DNA of 51,656 nucleotides from an uncultured Azospirillum sp. (GTDB lineage: Bacteria; Pseudomonadota; Alphaproteobacteria; RF32; CAG-239), in contig CAMYUM010000011.1 of the NCBI GenBank assembly GCA_947301965.1, positions 1 through 51,656 on the forward strand, in the 5' to 3' direction. The notes beneath the pieces were generated by a model that saw nothing but the letters and a program-made list of their open reading frames with translations, was not told the DNA's origin and ran no database searches. A program made the translations under genes and the position numbers. The first letter of the stretch is position 1; each line of letters starts with the position of its first letter. This document shows positions 26,906 through 35,190 of this stretch, in pieces.

Positions 26906-27619
26906 ATGACATCCAATCCTATCAAAGTCGGCGGTGTTGAGACCTTCAGCACCGTCGATTTTCCTGAAAAAATAAGTGCTGTTGTTTTTATGCAGGGTTG
27001 CCCCTGGCGATGCCCGTTTTGCCATAATGCTTTTTTGCAGGACACCATGGCTGACAATGGTTTTATCTGGGAAAAATTTATTGATTTTCTCAAAACCCGC
27101 CGCAAAGTTTTGGACGGTGTGGTTTTCAGCGGTGGAGAGCCGCTGGTTCAGGACGGTCTCGAATCCGCAATTACGGAGGTCAAATCTCTTGGTTTTGCCA
27201 TAGGTTTGCACACCGGCGGCTATCGTCCGCAGCATTTGCAAAAAATACTGCCGTTGCTTGACTGGGTTGGTTTTGACATCAAAGCTCCGCTAAATGCCGA
27301 GCACTATACCAAAGCCATAGGGATTTCTGCCGTTTCACAACTTCCCAAAATAAAAGAATCCTTGAATATTCTGCTCAATAGCGGCGTTGACTTTGAGTGC
27401 CGCACCACCTGTGATCCCCGAATTTTATCGATTGATGACATCAAAAACATCGGCAACAGCTTGTCGTCTCTCGGGGTCAAAAAATATTTTCTCCAAAAAT
27501 ACCGCCCGATTGAGAGTGATACCACCACTACCGACTCCGATTGCGAGCAATTTTTCTTAAATACCGAACTTTTGACCGCCCTCCGTTGCCAATTTTCTTG
27601 TTTTGACGTTAGAAAGTAA
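26906..27619 (+). CDS. nrdG: Anaerobic ribonucleotide reductase activating protein, radical SAM
   Basis: The 237-residue product has the radical SAM CxxxCxxC motif in GCPWRCPFCHN (Cys32, Cys36, Cys39), followed by VVFSGGEPL and the later FDIKAPLN strand. It should use a 4Fe-4S cluster and S-adenosylmethionine to put the radical on Gly27 of the small subunit encoded just upstream. It starts 3 bases after that gene with no obvious Shine-Dalgarno, implying translational coupling. It belongs to the TIGR02495-type activases, longer than E. coli NrdG. Confidence 0.9.
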   Translation: MTSNPIKVGGVETFSTVDFPEKISAVVFMQGCPWRCPFCHNAFLQDTMADNGFIWEKFIDFLKTRRKVLDGVVFSGGEPLVQDGLESAITEVKSLGFAIGLHTGGYRPQHLQKILPLLDWVGFDIKAPLNAEHYTKAIGISAVSQLPKIKESLNILLNSGVDFECRTTCDPRILSIDDIKNIGNSLSSLGVKKYFLQKYRPIESDTTTTDSDCEQFFLNTELLTALRCQFSCFDVRK

Positions 27620-27657
27620 CGTTTTTTTAAATCTTTTCTGATATTAAACAAAAAAAC

Positions 27658-27686
27658 TAGACAAAAAATATATTTTGTGCTACTAT
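27658..27686 (+). promoter_or_regulatory. Sigma-70-like promoter
   Basis: TAGACA at 27658-27663 and TACTAT at 27681-27686 are separated by 17 bp, 44 bases upstream of the acidic protein gene at 27730. This is a good match to the vegetative consensus. Confidence 0.55.
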
Positions 27687-27729
27687 ACCTTATAAATACG
27701 GGTACAAAATTTTTCTTGGGGAGGAAAAA

Positions 27730-28977
27730 ATGACTGAAACAAACGAAAAAAACAACGAAATGGAAGTAAATCAAACAACCGAAGCAAAGAAAAAACTCAG
27801 CGAATACGGAATGGATTTTGATTCTGCTGTTCTTGAGGAAATGGGCTATAGCGCAGACAAAGAATTAACCCAAGCTGAATTCGACGAGTTCCGTAGAAAA
27901 TATTCTGAAAAATCTGCATCTTCCAAGAAAGGACAAGAGACTCCGGCTCCTAAAGAAGCTGAAGCCGAATCGCCTGCAGAACCGGCAGAAGAAACCGCCG
28001 AAGAAGCAAAAGAGCCTGAAGAAAAAACCGCTGAAAAACAGGAAGAAGTACTACTTGTTCCCCATAAAGAAAACGATGATGAAATGAACGTCGATGAAGA
28101 CTGGATTACCCGTTATGACCGGATTATGACCAAGTATGCCAAAGACCATGATCAGGAATGGAAAAGAGAGTTCAAAGACGAAGACGGCAACGACATTCAA
28201 GGTCTTAAGGGCAGAATGGGCGATGCCGAAATTCATTTTACCGCCCCTGACAAAGCCAAAGCCAACATTGCCGGCATTGAAGCTTTGGTCAACTTGGCCA
28301 AAGAGACCGGTCAGGACATTGCATATAACGAAAAATGGAGCGATGCGTTCAAAGAAAAAATGGTGGCTGCATGCAATGAAATGGGCATAAACATTCAAGG
28401 CCTTCCTCCGCAAATTGAAAACAAGGAAAAAGAGACCAAAGCTTTGCCTGAAGCTGAAAAAGAGGCCGAAAATAAAGAAGAGACCAAAGCTCTGCCTGCT
28501 CACGAAGTTGATGACAGATACAAAATTAATGCCAAAATAGCAGGTGGTCGTTTGGCTGAATATGCGCTCAAAGCAGCTGCCGGTGAAACATTTGAAAAGG
28601 AAGTAGCCGAACAAGAAAAACAATTGGCAAAAGGTTTTTACAAAGTTACCGGCGAAGGCAAGCCTACAGCTGAATTGTTGATGAAAAAATATGCCATCGC
28701 TATGAAGAAAGGTGATAACGAAACTGCGGAAACCTGTGTTACTGCTTTGCAACGTTACGGAGCAGAAAAGATTGAGCGTGTTCCTAACGAGCCACAGGGT
28801 AAATATAAAGTAGTTGAGGGCAAGCCTTATGCAGAACGTACAGATGAGGAAAAAGCTCGCATAGACGAGGCTATGAGCAAAGCTCTTCCGGGTCTTAAAA
28901 AAGAAGAAAAAACCGAAGAGCAGGCCAAAACTAACGTCGCAGTCCTTGCCGCCCAAAAACAAAAAACAATGGAATAA
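27730..28977 (+). CDS. Acidic low-complexity protein of unknown function
   Basis: The 415-residue product is rich in Glu, Lys and Ala and has no signal peptide or membrane helix. Residues about 65-105 are a Pro/Glu/Ala-rich linker. A domain at about 126-228 (including IEALVNLAKETGQDI and MVAACNEMGINIQGL) recurs in the next protein. Another segment, KETKALPEAEKEAENKEETKALPA, is an imperfect internal duplication around 234-258. GGGGAGG is the ribosome binding site and a good promoter is present. I do not recognise the family. Confidence 0.65.
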   Translation: MTETNEKNNEMEVNQTTEAKKKLSEYGMDFDSAVLEEMGYSADKELTQAEFDEFRRKYSEKSASSKKGQETPAPKEAEAESPAEPAEETAEEAKEPEEKTAEKQEEVLLVPHKENDDEMNVDEDWITRYDRIMTKYAKDHDQEWKREFKDEDGNDIQGLKGRMGDAEIHFTAPDKAKANIAGIEALVNLAKETGQDIAYNEKWSDAFKEKMVAACNEMGINIQGLPPQIENKEKETKALPEAEKEAENKEETKALPAHEVDDRYKINAKIAGGRLAEYALKAAAGETFEKEVAEQEKQLAKGFYKVTGEGKPTAELLMKKYAIAMKKGDNETAETCVTALQRYGAEKIERVPNEPQGKYKVVEGKPYAERTDEEKARIDEAMSKALPGLKKEEKTEEQAKTNVAVLAAQKQKTME

Positions 28978-29040
28978 CAATACGTTATTAAATTATTTAA
29001 TAAAAATTTAAGAAATTTGCAAAAATTTGACAAAAAACAC

Positions 29041-29069
29041 TTGCACGTGTCCAAATTTTGTGATATAGT
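29041..29069 (+). promoter_or_regulatory. Strong sigma-70-like promoter with extended -10
   Basis: TTGCAC at 29041-29046 and TATAGT at 29064-29069 are 17 bp apart, with TG at 29061-29062 giving an extended -10. It lies 37 bases upstream of the 830-residue protein's ATG. Confidence 0.65.
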
Positions 29070-29105
29070 GCTTGCAAATCAAGTTTTAGATAGGAGACAA
29101 AAACA

Positions 29106-31598
29106 ATGGACGCAAAAGAAGCAGCAAGAATCGTTAACGAAGGAACTTTTGATCCTTCAGATTTGAGCATTATTGCAGTATTACGTACAGCTTTAAAAAG
29201 CAAGCCTGGGTTTCAAAAAGAACTCAATGCTCTTGACATAGCCTATTACAGAAGAAACAGGGCAGATTCACGCAAAGGTGGACACATTGAAGTAAAGCAG
29301 TCAGGCTTTAAAGCTCAACGCGAAGACACTATGACCGTTACTCAAGCCAAAAAAGAGGAACGTGTTGTTACTCATGCCGCCAGAGGTGCCGCACCTGTCG
29401 CTCCGGTTAAAGGACAGACAGCAGCTGTTGTGTCTGCACCGGTTAAGGAACAAGCGGTTGTAATTCAAACTAAAGACATTGAACCTTGGAAAGTTAAATA
29501 TCGCCAAGATATTTTGCAATTAGCCGCCAAAGCTAAAAAACCGGAGGCCCCGGTTGTTGAAGCTATTCAAGACGGTGGTTTACATGCTGACCTCAGAGAC
29601 GGCACTACATTAAACTTTGCCAGCGCCAATAACGTTTCTGTTGCAACTGAAGAAGACCCCAAAGTTGAAAATTTTGATATTTTAGTTGCTCTCGCTAAAA
29701 AGAACAATAAAAAGATTAAACTCGGCGATGACATGAGCGATGAGTTCCGTACTGCTTTGATTAAAGCATGTGCTCAAGCCAATGTTCAAATCAGCAATTT
29801 GTCTCTTGAAGATTTGGACTTATATTTGGACAACTTGCCGGCACTGGAACAAAAATTAGAAACTGTTGAGAAAAAACAAGAAGTTAAACAAGAAACTCCG
29901 GTTCATACCATTGCTGCTATTCAGCCTGAAGTCAAAGAAGAAGCTAAAGAAGAGCCTGCTCCTGCTCCGGTTGCTGAAGAAAAACAGCCTGAAGTTAAAG
30001 AAGAGGTTAAAGAACAGCCTGCAGTTATCGCTCCGGTGGTTACTCCGGTTGTTGAAGAAAAACAACCTGAAGTTAAGGAAGAAGTTAAAGAAGAACCCGC
30101 TCCTGCTCCGGTTGTTGAAGAAAAACAACCTGAAGTTAAGGAAGAAGTTAAAGAAGAACCCGCTCCTGCTCCGGTTGTTGAAGAAAAACAGCCTGAAGTT
30201 AAAGAAGAAGTTAAAGAAGAACCTCTTCAGGCCTCTACCGCTGATGAGCACGCTCCTCAAGCCGTAGTTGTTGATCAACCCGAAGCTCCGAAACCTGATG
30301 AAAATGAGGAAGATTTCGCTGCCGAAGATGAACACAAACCTGCAGACGAAGGACATGGTCCGGCTGTAATGTTCGTTGATCAACCTGAAGCTCCTCAACC
30401 TGAAGAAGCTCCTCAAGCTGAAGAAGATCAGCCCGAGAAGAAAGGTTTCTGGAACAGAGTTAAAGAGAACAAGGTTGTCAAAAAAGTTCTTATCGGTGCG
30501 GCTATCGTAGGCGCAGTTGCATTCGGCGTATCTCGTTGCAATCCTAAGAAAGCAGCTCCGGTAAAAGAAGATGTAAAAGACAGAACCGAATTGCTTGCTA
30601 CCCCGGTTGATAGTTCATACACCGAAAAAGCTGATACCATTGACCGTCAGTTGGCAATTGCTCCTGAAGAGTGGAATGAAAACATGGATATTAGCAAAAA
30701 GCAGTTTGATAATACGTACAATATTACTCATAAACATGATGCTGAAGGCAATTTGTGGAGAACAATGTGGTTGAACGCAAGTGTTCTTGGAGAAAAATTG
30801 GGATTGTCTCCTGAATCTACAATGTACAAGAGTTTACGTCTTGCCGCTTGGACTAATAAATTGAATGGTAGAGAGTGTGAAGATCATGGTACCAAATGGG
30901 CATACAACTACAGCGGTGCTTTTGGTGAAGTTGTCGGACCTTTGATGGCAAACCTGAAATGCGGCACCGAAATGGATGAAGAAACTCTTGCCAAAGCAGG
31001 AATTATGTTGAGTGCAGTAGGTAAAGACGGAAGACTTAATGCAAATGTTCTTGACCAAGTTGTTCCCGGTACTTCTAAAATCAATGAAACTGACGAACAA
31101 GGTTGGATTATTGGTAAGAGCCACAACGCCATGGTTGGTATTGACTCCGATTGCGGAAGAGAATCTGAAGTTGAGTTTGTTATGGGTAGACCTAAAGCTC
31201 CGGTGATTGAAGAAGTAATCGAAGAAACTCCGGTTGTTAAAGATACCGTTAAATTGGAAATTCCTGCTCCGGTTGCTCCTGTAGCCAAGCTTGAAGTTCC
31301 TGAAGAGACTATCGTTGTTAAAGCTCCTGAAGCTCCTGCGCCAGATGAAATCCGCGGTGGTTCTACTGCAAGCTTTAGTGCTAGGCCAGCTGATGAATCT
31401 TCTGAACATGCTAAACATGTATACGAAAAAGGCAGTGATATTCAAGACGGTACTAGTGGTCAGAAGAGAGCATATACAGGTCTGATTGAGAAGTTGTACA
31501 AGCAGGGAGAAATTACTGAAGCTCAATATGAGGAAGCTGTAAGTAAGGCTCAAGAAGGTAAAACTTCAGTCATTACAAAAGATCGTGGAGGTCGTTAA
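29106..31598 (+). CDS. Large acidic repeat protein with one central membrane helix, unknown
   Basis: The 830-residue product has an N-terminal segment, then at about 130-233 a domain shared with the preceding protein (FDILVALAKKNNKKI and LIKACAQANVQISNL). Next come four Val/Glu/Lys/Pro repeats at 289-377, a further acidic linker with two VDQPEAP copies, a single membrane helix at about 460-476 (VLIGAAIVGAVAFGV) and a C-terminal domain of about 350 residues. There is no cleavable signal peptide, so the acidic half is probably cytoplasmic and the C-terminal part periplasmic. AGGAG precedes the ATG. The family is not recognised. Confidence 0.7.
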   Translation: MDAKEAARIVNEGTFDPSDLSIIAVLRTALKSKPGFQKELNALDIAYYRRNRADSRKGGHIEVKQSGFKAQREDTMTVTQAKKEERVVTHAARGAAPVAPVKGQTAAVVSAPVKEQAVVIQTKDIEPWKVKYRQDILQLAAKAKKPEAPVVEAIQDGGLHADLRDGTTLNFASANNVSVATEEDPKVENFDILVALAKKNNKKIKLGDDMSDEFRTALIKACAQANVQISNLSLEDLDLYLDNLPALEQKLETVEKKQEVKQETPVHTIAAIQPEVKEEAKEEPAPAPVAEEKQPEVKEEVKEQPAVIAPVVTPVVEEKQPEVKEEVKEEPAPAPVVEEKQPEVKEEVKEEPAPAPVVEEKQPEVKEEVKEEPLQASTADEHAPQAVVVDQPEAPKPDENEEDFAAEDEHKPADEGHGPAVMFVDQPEAPQPEEAPQAEEDQPEKKGFWNRVKENKVVKKVLIGAAIVGAVAFGVSRCNPKKAAPVKEDVKDRTELLATPVDSSYTEKADTIDRQLAIAPEEWNENMDISKKQFDNTYNITHKHDAEGNLWRTMWLNASVLGEKLGLSPESTMYKSLRLAAWTNKLNGRECEDHGTKWAYNYSGAFGEVVGPLMANLKCGTEMDEETLAKAGIMLSAVGKDGRLNANVLDQVVPGTSKINETDEQGWIIGKSHNAMVGIDSDCGRESEVEFVMGRPKAPVIEEVIEETPVVKDTVKLEIPAPVAPVAKLEVPEETIVVKAPEAPAPDEIRGGSTASFSARPADESSEHAKHVYEKGSDIQDGTSGQKRAYTGLIEKLYKQGEITEAQYEEAVSKAQEGKTSVITKDRGGR
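29970..30236 (+). repeat. In-frame tandem repeat, four copies
   Basis: Four copies of a unit encoding V-V/A-EEKQPEVKEEVKE plus a Pro/Ala end lie head to tail. The first unit is 78 bp (29970-30047) and the others 63 bp each (30048-30110, 30111-30173, 30174-30236). Units two and three are almost identical in DNA, which points to recent duplication. Copy number may vary between strains. Confidence 0.85.
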
Positions 31599-31615
31599 TC
31601 CTCGCATCCCAAGAA

Positions 31616-31643
31616 AAAATCCCGATCGCAAGATCGGGATTTT
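31616..31643. terminator. Bidirectional intrinsic terminator
   Basis: A 12-bp perfect stem (AAAATCCCGATC with GATCGGGATTTT) with a GCAA loop is flanked by A and T runs, between the 830-residue gene and the convergent alanine racemase gene. Confidence 0.9.
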
Positions 31644-31648
31644 TTTGT

Positions 31649-32734
31649 TTAACCGATATAGTTTCGCACAAACCGCGGATTCTTTCCGATTCGTGATACA
31701 ATTTCATAACCGATAGTGCCGGCGTCGCGCCCAATGTCATCTAAAGTATAAAAATCACCGATAACAACCGCCAAATCACCGACTTCAACCTTAATGTCGG
31801 TAACATCACAAATAATGTTGTCCATTGACACCCGCCCGATAATCCGCGCCTCATGGTTGGCTTTTTTGTCCGCAAAAAACACTTTGCCGACATTTGACAG
31901 CGAGCGTGGTACTCCGTCACCATAGCCGATTGATACAATTGCGATTTTGCGATTGCTGGCGGCTCTATAGGTTACCGAATATCCGACAAACTCACCTTTA
32001 GCCAAATCGGCAACTTCCAAAACTGGTGCTTTTACTGTAACACAAGGCAACATTTGGTTTTCGCGATACGGTGCGGTATTAATTCCATACATTGCCGCGC
32101 CCAAACGCACGATATCCTTTTGAAATTTTTCGCCCAAAAATGTTCCGTCCGAGGCGGACAAAGAGGCTCTGTGGTCGGAAAAATATTTGTTTTTCAACTC
32201 ATTAAAGCGCAATAACTGGTGCTCGTTCATAAAATGGTCTTTCTCGTCTCCGCAGGCCAAATGCGACAGCACCACATCAAATTCTTGTTTTTCTTTTGCG
32301 CTCAACTTGGCAATGTCTTTTTCCCTGAAACCGAGGCGGTTTAAGCCGGTTTCAATCTGAATTGCCGGTTTAATGCCGTCAATTTTATGCTTTTTCCAAA
32401 ATTCAAATTGCTGCGGAGAGGCAATAACCGGTGTGAGCCGTGCTTTTTGAAAAGACTCCAAACTGTCCTCGCCGATACCCTGCAACACAAAAATTTGCGA
32501 TTCTCCGACTACCGGGCGAATCCGTTCGCCCTCAATTCCGTGTGCCACAAAAAAACAACGGCATCGGGCATCTTTATACAGTTTTTCTGCAACTTTTACC
32601 GCTCCCAAGCCATAGGCATCATCTTTTACCACGGCAGCGGCAATTGATTTTGGTGCAATTTGTTGCAACAACTCATAATTTTTCACAATATTGTTGAGAT
32701 TTATCTCCAAAATTGGTCTTGTCAAAACACTCAT
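31649..32734 (-). CDS. alr: Alanine racemase
   Basis: The 361-residue product is a PLP-dependent, type III fold enzyme that makes D-alanine for peptidoglycan. The PLP lysine is in AAVVKDDAYGLGA (about residue 37), and the catalytic Tyr region reads SIGYGDGVPRS. Other family segments are IETGLNRLGF and GRVSMDNIICDVTD. Only a weak Shine-Dalgarno (GGATAAT) lies upstream of the ATG. It stands alone, convergent with the 830-residue gene and divergent from tatD. Confidence 0.95.
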   Translation of the reverse strand: MSVLTRPILEINLNNIVKNYELLQQIAPKSIAAAVVKDDAYGLGAVKVAEKLYKDARCRCFFVAHGIEGERIRPVVGESQIFVLQGIGEDSLESFQKARLTPVIASPQQFEFWKKHKIDGIKPAIQIETGLNRLGFREKDIAKLSAKEKQEFDVVLSHLACGDEKDHFMNEHQLLRFNELKNKYFSDHRASLSASDGTFLGEKFQKDIVRLGAAMYGINTAPYRENQMLPCVTVKAPVLEVADLAKGEFVGYSVTYRAASNRKIAIVSIGYGDGVPRSLSNVGKVFFADKKANHEARIIGRVSMDNIICDVTDIKVEVGDLAVVIGDFYTLDDIGRDAGTIGYEIVSRIGKNPRFVRNYIG

Positions 32735-32781
32735 AACTACATATTATCCTTTTATATCAATGTTCAAAGAGAGCAGTCCGC

Positions 32782-33525
32782 ATGGAATTTATTGACACAC
32801 ATATTCACCTGCAAGATTATGAAGAGAATTTTGCCACCGATATAGTTAAAAAAGCGCAAAAATCAGGATTAAAAAAAATGATTTGTGCTGCAATAGAGCC
32901 CGGTGATTGGCAAAAAGTCGCCGATTTTGCTCGGCAATATCCCGATTTGGTGGTTCCGGCGTTTGGCGTTCACCCCTGGCAGGTTGCCGGCATTTCCGAA
33001 GATTGGGCGGAACGCCTCAAGCAATATCTCAACATTTTTCCTTCTGCCTTAATCGGTGAAACCGGTCTTGACGGCTTAAAGCCGGATTTTGACTTGCAAC
33101 AAAAGTTTTTTTCGGCTCATCTTGAACTTGCCCGAGAATACAACCGCCCGATTATCATTCATGCGGTAAAAGCGGTTGATGTAATGTCCGGCTTTTTCAA
33201 ACAAATGCCGCAAAAATTTATGTTTCACTCTTTTAATGGTAAGGTCGAGCATCTGCATAACATTTTATGTCATGGCGGATATGTTTCCTTCAGTGCCTCA
33301 ATCTTAAAAAATCGCGATATGGAAAAAATTATCAAAGCTGTCCCGCTCAACAAAATTTTGCTTGAAAGCGACGGTCCTTACCAGGCTTTGAACAAAGGCG
33401 AAATTTCGTCTCCGTTTTTTATCGCTGAAATACTGAAAAAATTTGCCCTCGTTCTCAATACAAATGTTGAAGAATTATCTCAACAAATCTATCGCAATTC
33501 TCTGGAGTTTATCAATGTCGGATAA
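32782..33525 (+). CDS. TatD-family metal-dependent hydrolase
   Basis: The 247-residue product is a TIM-barrel hydrolase of the TatD family, generally metal-dependent deoxyribonucleases. The N-terminal HxH (FIDTHIHL), GVHPW, GETGLDG and the late ESDGPY motif (Asp ligand) are present. The usual IHxR segment reads PIIIHAVKA, keeping the His. The last 11 bases overlap the tcdA start, so the two are probably co-translated. Confidence 0.85.
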   Translation: MEFIDTHIHLQDYEENFATDIVKKAQKSGLKKMICAAIEPGDWQKVADFARQYPDLVVPAFGVHPWQVAGISEDWAERLKQYLNIFPSALIGETGLDGLKPDFDLQQKFFSAHLELAREYNRPIIIHAVKAVDVMSGFFKQMPQKFMFHSFNGKVEHLHNILCHGGYVSFSASILKNRDMEKIIKAVPLNKILLESDGPYQALNKGEISSPFFIAEILKKFALVLNTNVEELSQQIYRNSLEFINVG

Positions 33526-34264
33526 TCGTTTTATGCGTACCCAAGCTCTTCTCGGTCAACAAAAGTTTGCGCGTCTTCAAAAATCTTGTGTCATGATTAT
33601 CGGTCTCGGTGCGGTTGGAGGTTATGCGCTTGAGGCTTTGGCTCGTGCCGGTATCGGCAAATTGATTTTGGTTGATTTTGATAAGGTTGATATTACCAAC
33701 ATCAATCGTCAGATTTTGGCTCTTGATTCTACTGTCGGCAAATCAAAAGTCGAACTTGCCGCCACCCGCGTTAAAGACATCAATCCGGCTTGTAAAGTCA
33801 TTACCAAAGAAATATTTGTCAACGACAAGACCTTGCCCGAACTGCTGTCGGAGCCGGTTGATTTTGTTGTTGATGCTATCGATTCTCTCAACCCCAAATG
33901 CGGACTTATTGAGATGTTGGTAAAATCAGACATTCCATTCATATCCTCAATGGGTGCGGCACTCAAAACCGACCCGGCTTGCATAAAGGTACAGTCATTG
34001 AACAAAACCAAAAATTGCCACCTCGCTCGGTTTATTCGCAAACGCCTTAAACATCGGGGTGTCGATATTTCAAAAGTCTTATGTGTTGCCTCTGACGAGC
34101 AGGTCGATTTGCCAGATACGGCGTTGTTTATAGAAGCCGATTCTCAACCCGAGGGCAACACCCGCCAACGCCACACCATGGGTTCTCTGCCCACAATCAC
34201 GGCGATTTTCGGTTTAACAATCGCTAATAAGGTGATTCTTTCTCTCTCTGAACTTGCAAATTAA
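33515..34264 (+). CDS. tcdA: tRNA threonylcarbamoyladenosine dehydratase (t6A cyclase)
   Basis: The 249-residue product is an E1-like ThiF-family enzyme. The nucleotide-binding motif IIGLGAVGGYALEALAR, DFDKVDITNINRQ and VDAIDSLNPK are typical of TcdA/CsdL, which uses ATP to cyclise t6A to ct6A at tRNA position 37. The open frame starts at 33443 but GGAG at 33504-33507 favours the ATG at 33515. It overlaps the TatD gene. The csdE/csdA partners are not in this window. Confidence 0.85.
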   Translation: MSDNRFMRTQALLGQQKFARLQKSCVMIIGLGAVGGYALEALARAGIGKLILVDFDKVDITNINRQILALDSTVGKSKVELAATRVKDINPACKVITKEIFVNDKTLPELLSEPVDFVVDAIDSLNPKCGLIEMLVKSDIPFISSMGAALKTDPACIKVQSLNKTKNCHLARFIRKRLKHRGVDISKVLCVASDEQVDLPDTALFIEADSQPEGNTRQRHTMGSLPTITAIFGLTIANKVILSLSELAN

Positions 34265-34328
34265 AAATTTTTTAATATAGATAGTCTATTATCACTAAAT
34301 AGATTAACAAAAATAATGGTTTAGCGCG

Positions 34329-35186
34329 ATGAAAATGATCAAACCCGTAGTCAATATCTCTAAAATCATGGAAGCCCATGATGTCTATGTATGCGGACTT
34401 AATGGTGTTATTTATGACGGGCAAAATTTTCTTCCCGAAGCCATTGAAGCGCTGATTCGTCTGCGCAAAAACGGCAAACAGGTGGTTTTGTTGAGCAATA
34501 CCTCAATGCGCCTGACCGAACTGATTGAAAAAATGTATGCCGCCGGCGTCTCTCCGCGTCTGTTTAACAATATTATAACTATGGGCGAGGTTTTGCATAG
34601 TCAGCTGCAAGCCAAAAGTGAGCGCTATGCGGCACTCGGACAAGTATATTATAATCTCGGCGATGGTGACACATCAGTTTTTGAGGGATTAAATTATCAA
34701 AGCACCGAAAACGCCCCTCGAGCCGACTTTTTGTATATCGGCAGCGCTCCCTCGCATATTGCCGAGGATTATATGGAAATTTTGAGCCATTCTGCCAGCC
34801 TTAATATTCCGATGCTCTGCATCGGCAATGATACATCAGCCTTTGTCAACGGAGAAATCGGTTCGGCTTCTGCCGCTATTGCCGAACAATACGCTATTTT
34901 GGGCGGGCATATTTTAACTTTAGGCAAACCCGATAAACAAGTTATTGCTTATGCTGTTGAGGCGTACAAAGATATTCCGTCTGAACGCATTTTGCTGATT
35001 GGCGACAGCGCCGCCACCGACATAAAAGGTGCCAACAATGCAGGGATTTCCGGCATGTTGGTCAGCAAAGGGATTCACGTTAACTTTTTGGGCGAGGGAT
35101 ATATTCCCGATGTTACCAAAACCCGTGAGCTTTCCACCGCAATCGGTGCTGCTCCGGATTATGTAATATCCAGTTTGCGCTGGTAA
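34329..35186 (+). CDS. HAD-family (class IIA, NagD-like) protein with a replaced nucleophile
   Basis: The 285-residue product has the class IIA HAD layout with motif II VLLSNTS, motif III Lys in LGKPDKQ and motif IV LIGDSAATDIKGANNAG. Motif I, which should supply the nucleophilic Asp (about DxWGV in this subfamily), reads CGLNGVIYDG, so the Asp is Gly. The enzyme may be inactive or may have taken another role. A second ATG is two codons in (34335). The stop is 4 bases from the convergent uup stop, with no terminator between. Confidence 0.75.
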   Translation: MKMIKPVVNISKIMEAHDVYVCGLNGVIYDGQNFLPEAIEALIRLRKNGKQVVLLSNTSMRLTELIEKMYAAGVSPRLFNNIITMGEVLHSQLQAKSERYAALGQVYYNLGDGDTSVFEGLNYQSTENAPRADFLYIGSAPSHIAEDYMEILSHSASLNIPMLCIGNDTSAFVNGEIGSASAAIAEQYAILGGHILTLGKPDKQVIAYAVEAYKDIPSERILLIGDSAATDIKGANNAGISGMLVSKGIHVNFLGEGYIPDVTKTRELSTAIGAAPDYVISSLRW

Positions 35187-35190
35187 TTTT

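Noticed and set aside
29970-30236. Tandem repeats as a possible CRISPR array
   Set aside because: Units are contiguous, in frame and coding, with no unique spacers and no cas genes.
29856-30416. Minus- and plus-strand alternative frames across the acidic repeat gene
   Set aside because: They are shadows produced by the Glu/Lys/Val repeat; the acidic frame has the promoter, the ribosome binding site and the shared domain.
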